Of a stretch of DNA of 64,000 nt, positions 53,801-64,000 are shown piece after piece (positions within the stretch are counted from its first letter, which is position 1; the number at the start of each line of letters is the position of its first letter). The notes below the pieces were generated by a model. The model worked only from the letters and a program-made list of their open reading frames with translations, was not told the DNA's origin and did no database searches. The position numbers and the translations under genes were made by a program. Source of the DNA: Xiphias gladius (taxonomy: Eukaryota > Chordata > Actinopteri > Istiophoriformes > Xiphiidae); NCBI RefSeq assembly GCF_016859285.1, contig NC_053400.1:12954546-13018545 (forward strand), written 5' to 3'.

Positions 53801-56190
53801 GATATAGATATAGACATTAAAATATACCGTTTAAAATATTCATGGGCTCCTCCATGTTGAGCATTATTTTTCTACACAGCTAATGCAATGATTTAAAACG
53901 GTTTCTTTTGTTGTTAAAAATCAAAGCAGTTAAATAGAAAGTCAGAATTCTCACTTGAAACCTCACTTTTGGAGATACAAGGTTTCATCCAGCAGCAGAG
54001 ATGATATGAGCCTTGGCAGACTGCAGGACAATGAGACGCCCTATCTCTTACCATTTGTGTGCATGGAGGGCTTCTCGTCATGGCCTGATCTAAACCTATC
54101 TGACATCTAACATAACCATAGCCGACACGTAAGTGCTGATAGCACTTGAGAGGGCAGTCGGAACTCATCTAGCAGACAGATCCAGTCCCTTGTGTTTGTG
54201 GTCTGCCTTCATTTCCTCACAAATTCAGAACAGCAGTACAGCGAGGTGCACGTCTGCACTGGCTAGCACCAGCCCCATAAATATTTCACCTCAAAAAACC
54301 AAGATGTCAAGAAGGCAAATAATTCATATCATCTGCCGTCAAAAACATCCCGGGTCCAAGAGTACAGGACGGTTTGGTATCTGCAGGAAAGGTACTGGGA
54401 GGACAGGAATAGAGGGTTATATTGTGTGATGTGTGTTGCTCTGTGTATGCTGCCTGATGCTCTTACATGCGGTTATGCTGTAGATTCAAACCTTAGGCTG
54501 GAGGCGATTTACCAAAGCCAAGGAGCTGTGTGAAGGAAATTAAATAGACAAAAAGACAAGTGTGTGGACTTTTCACCTTAGGCAACAGGTTTCTTGGCAA
54601 TCCGCTGACGGACCCATGGCAGCGCAGGCCTCAGAGAGAGACCATGCCATAAATGTAACAGTGTAGGGGTCTATAGAGTGGAAGCAGTCGATGGGAGTAG
54701 AGAGAAGGGTGACGACTATGTTGGCATCAGCAGCAGCTGAGCAACGGCCACGGTAAGAGACATGAAAACAGTTAAGTGAAGACCATCCAGAAGCTATTGA
54801 CTGGCATAAAACTGGCTGCAGAGGCTAACAAAGTGTTCATTCACAGCGAGTTGGCTAAAGTGCCTGCTGGGCTAGGATATATATAGTGACTAATATCTGC
54901 CTTTATAACACCTTGCCTTTCATCCTTTCTCCCTCCGCTTTCTCTGTTTCCCAGTTTTGTCTTTCACTCTTTCTCGCTCAGTCTCTCTCTTGCTGTCACT
55001 CCCAGGCTCCTTTGCCACATGCAGACAAAGTCAATTTTCAGGAAATAGTGAGATTTCGAGAAATATTCTGCCACAACCTCAGTGAGGATTCCTTAGATAA
55101 AGCAGCAACATCCAGGTGCACACAAAGCTACGGAGTTCTTAATTATTACAGTATTATAGCTGAGCCTCTGAATGGTGTCGCATTCACAAGGTATAGTAAG
55201 TTGTCAAGAAATACACACCTTGAAGACAAAACGTCCTGCCCAAGTAGCTAGAAGGCAGAGTATGACTTGTGATACACTGCTGTGTCTGAAAAAAAAAACC
55301 TTTTCCAAAAGATGGTACTATAAGTACTATGTGCAAATGGCAGTCAAATATCTGTTAGGAGATTTAAGATAGTGGGATTGAGTTTCACTTGTGATATTTC
55401 ATCCCTACAGTTTGGTGAAGGGGCTATGACAGCAGGATAAATAATGAATAAATATTAAAAAAAATATCAGCTGTTTGACTGATAAATGAACCAGAGTTGA
55501 GATTTGGCACTAAGATTTTCCAGACACTTAATTCAACATTGTTGGTTGCATCGCACCAATCTTAGACTCTCAGGACCATGCAGAATTCATGATATTTTCG
55601 GTAGGAAATTCATGTTTAGTGAGCTTGGGCTGAGACATTCACACTTGTGGTGGCTTCAGTGAAGCATGCAGGTGTGTTAAAGACTGTTTGTACAGTGCTG
55701 CTGTGTCGAGGAGTGAGCCTCTGGTGGGCCAGCAGGGAGCTCTGGCAGGTCTCAGCCCACTACGTCTGACTGATCGCAGTCTCATCTCACTGCCTCACTG
55801 ACTGAGAGGATGTTGGTGTGGTTGCTATATGTCAACAGGGGGCCTTCTCATAGGCAGTGCATGCATGCATGCACACAGACATATGTGTTTGTAGTACTAA
55901 CTTGTGAGGACCTTCAGTTGATTTCTTTATTTTACTACAAAATAACCAATCGTGACCTGCCCAATGTTAAGGATAACCAAAATCCATCTCCTTAACAAGG
56001 AATAAAAAAAAAAACCCTTACTTTGCAGATGGTCTACAAATAAAACAGGTTCTCATTAGGGTATGAGAATACACACACGCACATAAAGACAAGACACCCA
56101 GGCATAAAAATACTGTGACTGATGGCCTCACTGAGCCGTGTGGTATATTTAACCCTCCACACAACAGAAGTGAAACAGTGTGGAGCAATG
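50900..56190. other. Non-coding stretch, no gene seen
   Basis: AT-rich sequence. It includes a (GAGAG)n purine tract at about 51035-51062, a C/T-rich block at 51260-51380 and a small direct repeat of 'tggtgtaacac' at about 52249-52270. No exon was recognised. Confidence 0.55.
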
Positions 56191-56198
56191 GCCCAGCT

Positions 56199-56345
56199 AG
56201 GCAGAAATATCCGGGCTGCTAATGTGTTCCAGCCAGCCAGTGCTACCATTTATAGACACACACACACACACACACACACACAGGCTTGGGGTGGCGGCTC
56301 CGCCAGGCAGAAACATGCCGGTTGCTAATGTGTTCCAGCCAGCCA
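56199..56345. repeat. CA microsatellite flanked by a duplicated 41-bp segment
   Basis: A roughly 41-bp segment beginning 'aggcagaaa' and ending 'tgttccagccagcca' occurs at 56199-56239 and, with about four mismatches, at 56305-56345, an offset of 106 bp. Between them lies (AC)n at 56256-56282. This is a diverged tandem duplication with a microsatellite inside the repeat unit. Confidence 0.85.
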
Positions 56346-56427
56346 ACCAGCCAGAAGACAGTGACCAGTGGAGCAGATAATCACATCATCTAAGTGAGAC
56401 CTGCACAGCCCAGCGATGCCTCTAATG

Positions 56428-56448
56428 CTGCTGCTGCTGCTGCTGCTG
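56428..56448. repeat. (CTG)7 trinucleotide repeat
   Basis: Seven perfect CTG units followed by ATG ATG. No coding context is evident. Confidence 0.9.
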
Positions 56449-56559
56449 ATGATGAAGATAATGCTGATGCTCCTTCCCCTTCTGACCAACCAAAGACTGT
56501 GTATGTGTGCACATGTTGTTCGTGTGTGCGTATCATGTGGGTCATAAGCTTCACTATAT

Positions 56560-56599
56560 GCTGTATATTTGCAAGGTGAAGTGCTTGCAAATATACAGC
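56560..56599. repeat. Perfect 16-bp inverted repeat (hairpin)
   Basis: The arm 'gctgtatatttgcaag' at 56560-56575 is exactly complementary to 'cttgcaaatatacagc' at 56584-56599, with an 8-nt loop. There is no T-run immediately after it and no coding context. Confidence 0.9.
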
Positions 56600-57280
56600 C
56601 GGATGTCATTGTGTGTGTGTACTATGTCACTCAGCTTTAAGGGTGTTTAGACATCGGATGCTCCCATTTGTCTAACTATCTCTCTGTTTACTGGTTTGTG
56701 TATTTAATACAAAGTGTGTGTCTATGAGTCATTGTCACATGCGTTATGTGATGGTGGGAAATTGCTCTAACAGTGAATGTGAGTGTTTGTAATGAAAGTG
56801 TGTACCTGTGCGTGTGCATCCATATGTGTATGCCTGCGTGTTCGTACGATCGCTGGTTTATTAGGAGATGTGTTTGTTTTTTTGTTAAAATAAAAATGAC
56901 TTTATTGAGGTGAGCTATCATTTTACTGAGCCTGACTGATGATCTAAGCATCACTTACCAGAGATGAATGTATGACTGTTTGTATGTCTGATGAAAATGA
57001 ATGGGTCTCCCGATGGTGGATCAGTTGCTGCAGGTACTGTCTATTGTGATTCAGTGAAAAACTAACAGCCTTGCGAAGAGAGTCTCGCTAAGGTTGATCA
57101 CTCAAAGCCAGAGCCATAATTGAGCCGGAGGCAGTAGATGACAGGATAACAATTTTGGAGAAGTTTCTCTGAAAATATAATCCATCAGTTCTCCTAAAAT
57201 TGTAATAAGATTACATCAATCATTACTGACAGGGGGGAAAAAAAGTCATTGGGTCTTTTTTACAGCAGACATTTTGATTT

Positions 57281-57431
57281 ATCATAGCAGAAAAGGCACA
57301 GGTGTAATTAATACTGTTAATAACGGCTCCGTTCCATTTCTGTGTATCAGTAAGACTTGTCAGTAAGCCAGCATACACGGTGGCGTGGCCCTCAATAACA
57401 TCATGGATTACACCTGTGCTTTTCCTGCCAT
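57281..57431. repeat. Imperfect inverted repeat with GCACAGGTGTAAT arms
   Basis: The left arm at 57281-57308 ('atcatagcagaaaaggcacag' continuing 'gtgtaat') is the reverse complement, with few changes, of the right arm at 57407-57431 ('attacacctgtgc' then 'ttttcctgccat'). The spacer is about 100 bp. Weaker complementarity continues inward around 'actgttaataacggc' and 'gccctcaataacatca'. It could be a small MITE or a palindromic regulatory element. Confidence 0.75.
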
Positions 57432-57439
57432 GTTATGTG

Positions 57440-59440
57440 ACGTTATCACAGAGAAAGCCCATGTACCGATGCGAGCAGGGAGGATGGGTCAACTACACAT
57501 CAGACTGCGGTTTGTTCCCTATTTCTAATCAACAGTGACATTTTTTTTTCCAAAGCATGATAATCTTTCCATAATCTTTTTATTGTTACCATGACAACAA
57601 ATGTCCCTTAACCTTAATGAAGTAGTCAGTTTAACAAAAACCATGATTTTTCTCCAAACCTAACAAAGACATTTTTATCACAGCATTGTCATGTCATAAA
57701 ACAAATTTACTAATCAACAGTGATTTGTAACGATTTTGGAAGGAACTGACAGATGAGGTCATTTTCTGATCTGATGTCCCTATCATCCGATAGGGACAGA
57801 AAATGCTCCCATGTGTTCTTCCAGAGGACATGCACAGTGTATTTTTCCTTTTGATAGATATGAAGTGATATTTTTAATTGTAGATGACAGAGGAGACACA
57901 GGGGTAGAACGCTTGTTCCATAGAAAAATTATCAAAGTGTGTGATGTGGGATAAAAGCCTCAGCAACAGGCCTTTTTCACAAATGGCATGTTGTCATGTC
58001 TCAGTAGCAAAAACACAAGTGTAAATAATAAAATCAATGATTTTCCTACCATGACAAGTCCAAATGTCTGCTCTGAAAAAAAAGCCTACTTCGGATTTAA
58101 TTTATTATCCTCCATCTTAAAAAATGTAACCGTGTGTTTAGTAGAGGATGCAGTGGGTTGAGGCAAAATCATTTTTATTGATAGATATTGATGCACCCTC
58201 TAATTCAAAAGCTTAGAAGCATCATTATGTTGAAATTTTATGTGTAGTGCACAAGTCAAATTCCTTTGTTGCTTGAAAGATTTGCTTGGATGTATCCTGC
58301 TACCAAACGTGAGTGTGAGTTGTTACATTTAGATTGTTTTTTTTGGCACTTATACAGACAACGAGATTGCTCCCTGTTCTCTTGTTAGAGCGAAGAACAT
58401 ATTTAAATGAGCATTTAACTACATTCATTGAACATGCCAGGGTGATAAATGAACTTTTATGTTTATGCTTGTAGAAGAGAGACAGCAAGCTATAAATCAA
58501 AACATGCGGAGCATTTACCTGCAAAGGAAAAAACTGGAAAGGGTGAGACAATGAATGTCACCTGGCATCTTGTTGATTAAAACAATTCTGTAGACAGAGG
58601 AGGGAAAGGTGGAGACAAAGAGAGACACATATTGGAAGGAGGACAGGGAGAGTCTATAGTAAAAACCAAAAGCAAGAAAAACCTGACAGTGAAATGTGGT
58701 TGCGAGAGAAGGGACAAGTAGAAAGGATAAACAGAGAGAAGCGAGGAAAGTGCAAGGGAGAGCTCAGAGGATCAAATCTTGTTAACACTGTGGCACGACC
58801 TTGGCCAGCAGCTGACACCAGCGCTCATCTTTAGGTCACCGTCACTAAGCCACTCTGTTTAATTGACATTAGCCATGACTGTACAGCCGGGCCTCAGAGA
58901 GGAGTCACACTATCCGTGCTGCTCTCACGGCGATGCAGGCCACAGTTTTGACCAGTATTCCTCAAAAACTGTCCTGAAGAGAATGAACAGGCTGATGAAC
59001 AATCCCAGCATTGTTCTTAAAATAAATTATTAAGAATGTCCAGGAATTTAATTTAATTTAATGTAAGTTAATTTAATTTGTAAAAGCAAGAGAACAAATC
59101 ATCTTGTGCTACATCTAATGATCACAGGCTAAGCTCATATTGTCTCATTATTTGTATTTTGATCACAAAGCCCCGTTTGGCTCTGTGGCATGGCCAGCTA
59201 TTTTTCCTAACTGCTCATTGATTTTTTCTTCCTATCTAACTTTCTTTGATTAGAAAACCTCTATTTTTGTTTCCATTGAAAAGAGAAAAATTGAGAAAAT
59301 TAAATTAAAAAAAAATAAAAATTGTGTACTGTATATTCCCTTAATTTGTTTTCCTTGTGTTGACAGAAAAACAAGAAGAGCTTTCCACTCCACAGTCATG
59401 ACAGACACCCAGGTATGGTAATACAAAGGGACTTGGTTTT
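57440..59440. other. Non-coding stretch, no gene seen
   Basis: AT-rich, with a purine-rich section at about 58590-58770. No exon, RNA gene or transposon was recognised. Confidence 0.55.
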
Positions 59441-59448
59441 TTAATTTA

Positions 59449-60920
59449 AAAAAAAAAACAAACACTAAACATCCGTCAAAAAAGGATAGATCTAGTGATT
59501 AATACTAAACATATGCCATCATTTATCGTCATTACAGCAGGAAATGACATCACAACAAGCCTGGCTGACCTCTGAGGGTTACTCAGATTCCCACATCTGG
59601 GACCGGTCATCATTTATGACTTCGTCAGAGGACTGCACTCTGTGCAATGTTTCACTGTAACAATAACAACACGATGTGTCAGAAGAGCCCAGCTCAAGAA
59701 GCTGCATGGTCAGGGTAGGAGCTTGTTATTAACGGTTTATGTGTGCGTCAGGACGCTCTGTAGTCCTGACCCCTCTGTCTCTCGGATCAGAGTCTGTGGT
59801 TACGATGCCTGGAAGCATAACTTCTGTGATGCCAGCAGATTTATAGAGATGCTTTACTTATCGCACCTATGGGGGCAGGCAGGCGGGGAGGAAAGAGTGA
59901 GGTCTTTCTCACGGAGTATTGCAGAATTTATACCTCGTCGTGGTCTGGAGAGTGCTTCTTTACATTCAAGAGGGGAAGGATCACATCTACAAAGCCATGA
60001 CTCTTGTGTTTATTTAGTTTTAAAGGAAGAGTTAACGCTGGATGTCACCACTGTAGTTACTATGAAGTTAAATTATTTAAATATATTTAAATATAAATAT
60101 AATATATCTAAATATATTTGGTTGATCCAAGTGCATCCTGTGAAAAATTTAATTTGTAACTTCGTTCACACACCGGGCATGAGCTTTTAAAAAACAAACA
60201 CTAAACATCCGTCAAAAAAGGATAGATCTAGTGATTAATACTAAACATATGCCATCATTTATCGTCATTACAGCAGGAAATGACATCACAACAAGCCTGG
60301 CTGACCTCTGAGGGTTACTCAGATTCCCACATCTGGGACCGGTCATCATTTATGACTTCGTCAGAGGACTGCACTCTGTGCAATGTTTCACTGTAACAAT
60401 AACAACACGATGTGTCAGAAGAGCCCAGCTCAAGAAGCTGCATGGTCAGGGTAGGAGCTTGTTATTAACGGTTTATGTGTGCGTCAGGACGCTCTGTGCT
60501 CCTGACCCCTCTGTCTCTCGGATCAGAGTCTGTGGTTACGATGCCTGGAAGCATAACTTCTGTGATGCCAGCAGATTTATAGAGATGCTTTACTTATCGC
60601 ACCTATGGGGGCAGGCAGGCGGGGAGGAAAGAGTGAGGTCTTTCTCACGGAGTATTGCAGAATTTATACCTCGTCGTGGTCTGGAGAGTGCTTCTTTACA
60701 TTCAAGAGGGGAAGGATCACATCTACAAAGCCATGACTCTTGTGTTTATTTAGTTTTAAAGGAAGAGTTAACGCTGGATGTCACCACTGTAGTTACTATG
60801 AAGTTAAATTATTTAAATATATTTAAATATAAATATAATATATCTAAATATATTTGGTTGATCCAAGTGCATCCTGTGAAAAATTTAATTTGTAACTTCG
60901 TTCACACACCGGGCATGAGC
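59449..60920. repeat. 736-bp near-identical tandem duplication
   Basis: Copy 1 spans about 59449-60184 and copy 2 about 60185-60920, at a constant offset of 736 bp. The only difference I find is a dinucleotide, AG at 59762-59763 versus GC at 60498-60499, plus length variation in the bordering A-runs. Both copies contain the same 182-codon open frame (59642-60190 and 60378-60926). The frame has no recognisable domain, and its 3' third translates AT-rich 'aaatatattt' repeats. It is probably not a gene, and its presence twice simply follows from the duplication. Confidence 0.95.
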
Positions 60921-60929
60921 TTTTAAAAA

Positions 60930-63900
60930 AACAAAGGAAAACTTTTCTATTGTCATCTAGTTGCCATATGTACCGTGTAATTTTTTCTACAGTACTGTGA
61001 TTTCTCCCCTTGAAAAAAACAGAAATAAGTCAGTGAGTTTTACCCCAGAACTCTTTGCTATTGTACTTCATTGGTCACTTGGCATTTGACAAATCATTTA
61101 TCTCAAAGTCTGCATCAGCTGGCGTGAAATCTGTTGTGAGAATAAGATGAGGTATTATATGATTATGATCCTTCTTTTTTGTGTTCACCCAGTCCGGCTG
61201 CAATACTCACCCAAAACCTTTCCCATAATTGGCAACATACTGTGTATGTCAAGATTAAGCAATTTTGTCTTTGATCCTGCAGCACATTTCTCTTGCATCT
61301 TTTGAGGAAAAAGTAGGTTAGTAACTGGAAAAGCTAGAAAAGTAGAGTTTATTCTTTTTCTAACTCATCCCATTAAAAGCAGATCTCTCCTAAATAAACG
61401 TGCTGAGGTTGTCTGACAACTGTTGGTGGTATATGCCTAACCGTTGACCTTGCAGTCGCTCTTCAGTGGAGCCCTCTCTGATGCCTAATCTCTAATGCCT
61501 TCCAAGTTCCACTCTAATTCATTACTTCCCCTTCCAATGCCCTGCCAGGGTCATATACATGGCACGCACCGCACTGGACTCTGTTATGACCGAGGCCTGT
61601 GTTTGACCCTCAGTGAACCCCCTCTGATGTCTGTGTGACGGAAGTAATGAGAAAGGGTTTAAGCTTTGGAAGTCCGAACTGACTCCGAGCCCAAGGCTTA
61701 ATTTGAAGGCAAATTAAAAACTTGTGATTAAAAACTCAGTCCTCATTGCTGCAGCAGAAGGTGAACAGTCCTGGTGCAGCGATAAAGGAAAGCGAACAAT
61801 AGCCTCAGTACAGACGTGTGTGTGAGTTATGGTGTCACTGAGAGCACCTCAGTCTATTAAGGAGCAGTGGGGAGTGTGATGGAGGTCTTGGGAGAGTGAA
61901 CTTGAATAAATATGACAGACTGCAACAGTTAAGTTGTGGAGAATAAAATTTGTTTTGCATAATAAAAAGCTGGTAATGACCGGCTATAAAAAAAATAAAA
62001 AAAAACGGACCTTCCTTCTTATATTCCAATGTAGAACAGACTTATTTCCCTGTCTCTTACATGTTGAAGTAGGTGATGTTATCTGAGGTAAGATAAGGTG
62101 TAATTGTTCGCAGACTTATAGCGAGGTCAGTCAGTTATGTCTCATTCATTGGTATTTAAAATGATTTGCAAATATGGCCCCAACATACATAGTAATTAAA
62201 CGCAGGTGTCTCGGATAAATGCCACGGCCCGTATATTGTAGATACAGCATATTGTCTTTTTTATATTCATTGGTGTGCACAGACGTGACACAATAGGCAA
62301 TGAGATCAGAACTAATTTGACAATTAATTTTGTGATAAACAACCTCATGAGTCTGACGCTCGCTGTGCATGTTGTGTTAATTTTATTCATATGATTACGC
62401 TTGTAACAAGAGCTTGTTCTCATATTCTAGTGTCTGCTATTTGAAATATGATACACTCAAAGTGCACTCAGCCAAATGACTGGAATGAAGAATTATATTT
62501 TTATACTTTTTTTAAAATGTTTTTGCTTCAGATACATTTTTCGCTTCATATAAAACAGAAAATTGCATTAAAATGAAAAGCCATGCATGGTGTGTGGAAG
62601 TTAACAGGTAAATAAAGTAGTCTTTTTTTTTTTTAACTGTTAATGTCCAGTGTTTGGATGCAGACTTTTAAAATTCTCATTATGCTTATCTTATCTACAC
62701 CGTCAGTTCACGCACTATTACAGTAAAAGGACTGCCACTTGTTCGATCTGTGTAGATGACCAAGAGAAGGGCTTTAAGGATCAATCTCAAGCACATCCAC
62801 TGTAGCTGTCTACCTGTTCAGTAAGGGTATATGCGAATAAGGAGAAATAGGCTTCCAAAATGAATGAAATCGGTCAAAGTCCAACTGGAATATCCTCTCT
62901 ATGAACGGACGTTTGCATCCACAAACTAAAAGAAGAAAACCGGTGCCTTAAAATGAACCGCAGTTGGATGAGTAGCATGATGACACATCACATATATAAA
63001 TTGCATACGTATAATAAAATGTTTCACAACCTTTTAGTGGCAGCGACAAAGTGCTGTTTCTATTTGTTGCTATATTTCTAACAGATCTTTGACTTCATGT
63101 CTCAGGGTGAATAAAAGTCAGGACATGAAACACACATCTATAAAAGTCCTTCCAAAGTCAAACAGCTTTGCAGTAAAGTTATTGGTAATGCAATGATCTC
63201 AGGTTAATAACAGCAGGTCCCATAATATCACATAAAGTTTCACCGTTTCAATAAAGTTGTACAGCATTACTGTGTATTGACTGCCTTGGTGTGCCCCCTT
63301 TTTGGGCAATCGCATCCTCCGTCACGTCCAGCTGATGTAGCTGTTGCTTATTGTATTCACACGCACAATTTGTTATGTGGTATTTCATTCAGGCTGCTGC
63401 CAGAAGCCCTCGTTGTACCTTCCATAACTCTTACACCCGTGAAAGATTTTTAATTAAAATGAAGACAGCTGGCTGAACTGTGGAGATGGCGCAAATAGTT
63501 TTCGCTCCCGAAGAAGCCCATCAAGGTCTCCAGGCGTCAGATTGCAGGCAATTCCAGCTTTTTTGAAGAACTTGTTAATCACGTCTCCTTCTTAATTCAA
63601 TTATCAACAGCTGCAGATTGATGCATCCAGAGATAGCAAGATAGGGAGAAACAGAGAATTCAATCGTTTTCCATCGGCTTATGGCTTGTCATCTGTCCCC
63701 TTTCTGTATTATATATTGATATGCCAGTGACCCTGTGCATTTACTGTATTGGATTTTTTTATTACTCACCTTTGAGCCTGTGCTGAAGAATAACCACTGA
63801 CCCCTCAATGTGAAAACAGGGGGCCTGATCTTGTGTGTGAGTGCGTTTGCGCATTTGCGCCTGTATGAGTACATACATAATAGACACATGCCTTGAGCAT

Positions 63901-64000
63901 TTTTTTTGTCTTGTCAAGATGGGGTATTTGTTGTGGGTCAGAGGGTCAGAGGGGTACTGGAGGTTGGTTTGATGTAGTTGGGGGGTGGAAGAGGTTGGCT
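60930..64000. other. Right-edge non-coding stretch
   Basis: No exon was recognised. The blocks at about 61390-61720 and 63400-63680 are non-repetitive and of balanced composition, the latter with TAATTAAA and CAATTATCAA homeodomain-like motifs. They might be conserved non-coding elements, but this is untested. A T-run lies at 62623-62635. Confidence 0.35.

Noticed and set aside
56560..56599. Hairpin as a microRNA precursor
   Set aside because: The 16-bp stem and 8-nt loop are too short, and outside the arms pairing stops at once.

Overview
This window is vertebrate nuclear DNA, most likely from a teleost (ray-finned) fish. It contains four spliced protein-coding genes with GT-AG introns whose reconstructed proteins closely match known vertebrate families. 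It also has long (CA/GT)n microsatellites, Tc1-like and hAT-type transposon debris, and compact introns. There are no bacterial, phage, plasmid or CRISPR features.

Layout. 1-5.5 kb is AT-rich and appears intergenic. 5.78-9.95 kb (+) is sec11a, the catalytic subunit of the ER signal peptidase complex (6 exons, 179 aa). Its intron 4 carries two MITE-like insertions and a third interspersed repeat; one MITE has a perfect 8-bp target-site duplication. 12.5-13.25 kb (+) is nmb, the neuromedin B precursor (3 coding exons, 135 aa), with a TATA box. 18.55-22.76 kb (+) is tspan3, tetraspanin-3 (7 exons, 253 aa), with a decayed Tc1-type transposase in intron 1. 25.02-32.80 kb (-) is pstpip1, an F-BAR plus SH3 adaptor protein (15 coding exons, 417 aa), convergent with tspan3.

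From 32.8 kb to the right edge (about 31 kb) I find no convincing coding exon. This tract holds most of the window's microsatellites, a 736-bp near-perfect tandem duplication at 59.45-60.92 kb, two notable inverted repeats near 56.6 and 57.3 kb, and several complex non-repetitive blocks that could be conserved regulatory DNA. That last idea is inference only.

The genes do not form a shared pathway. The window is an ordinary syntenic block. From memory of human chromosome 15, SEC11A/NMB and PSTPIP1/TSPAN3 are two separate pairs; here they lie within 20 kb of each other. Exon boundaries were read by hand: codon phase closes across every junction, and total lengths equal or nearly equal the human proteins as I remember them. 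I found no clear sign of an undescribed biological system. The most unusual objects are the tandem duplication, the hairpins and the transposon insertions.
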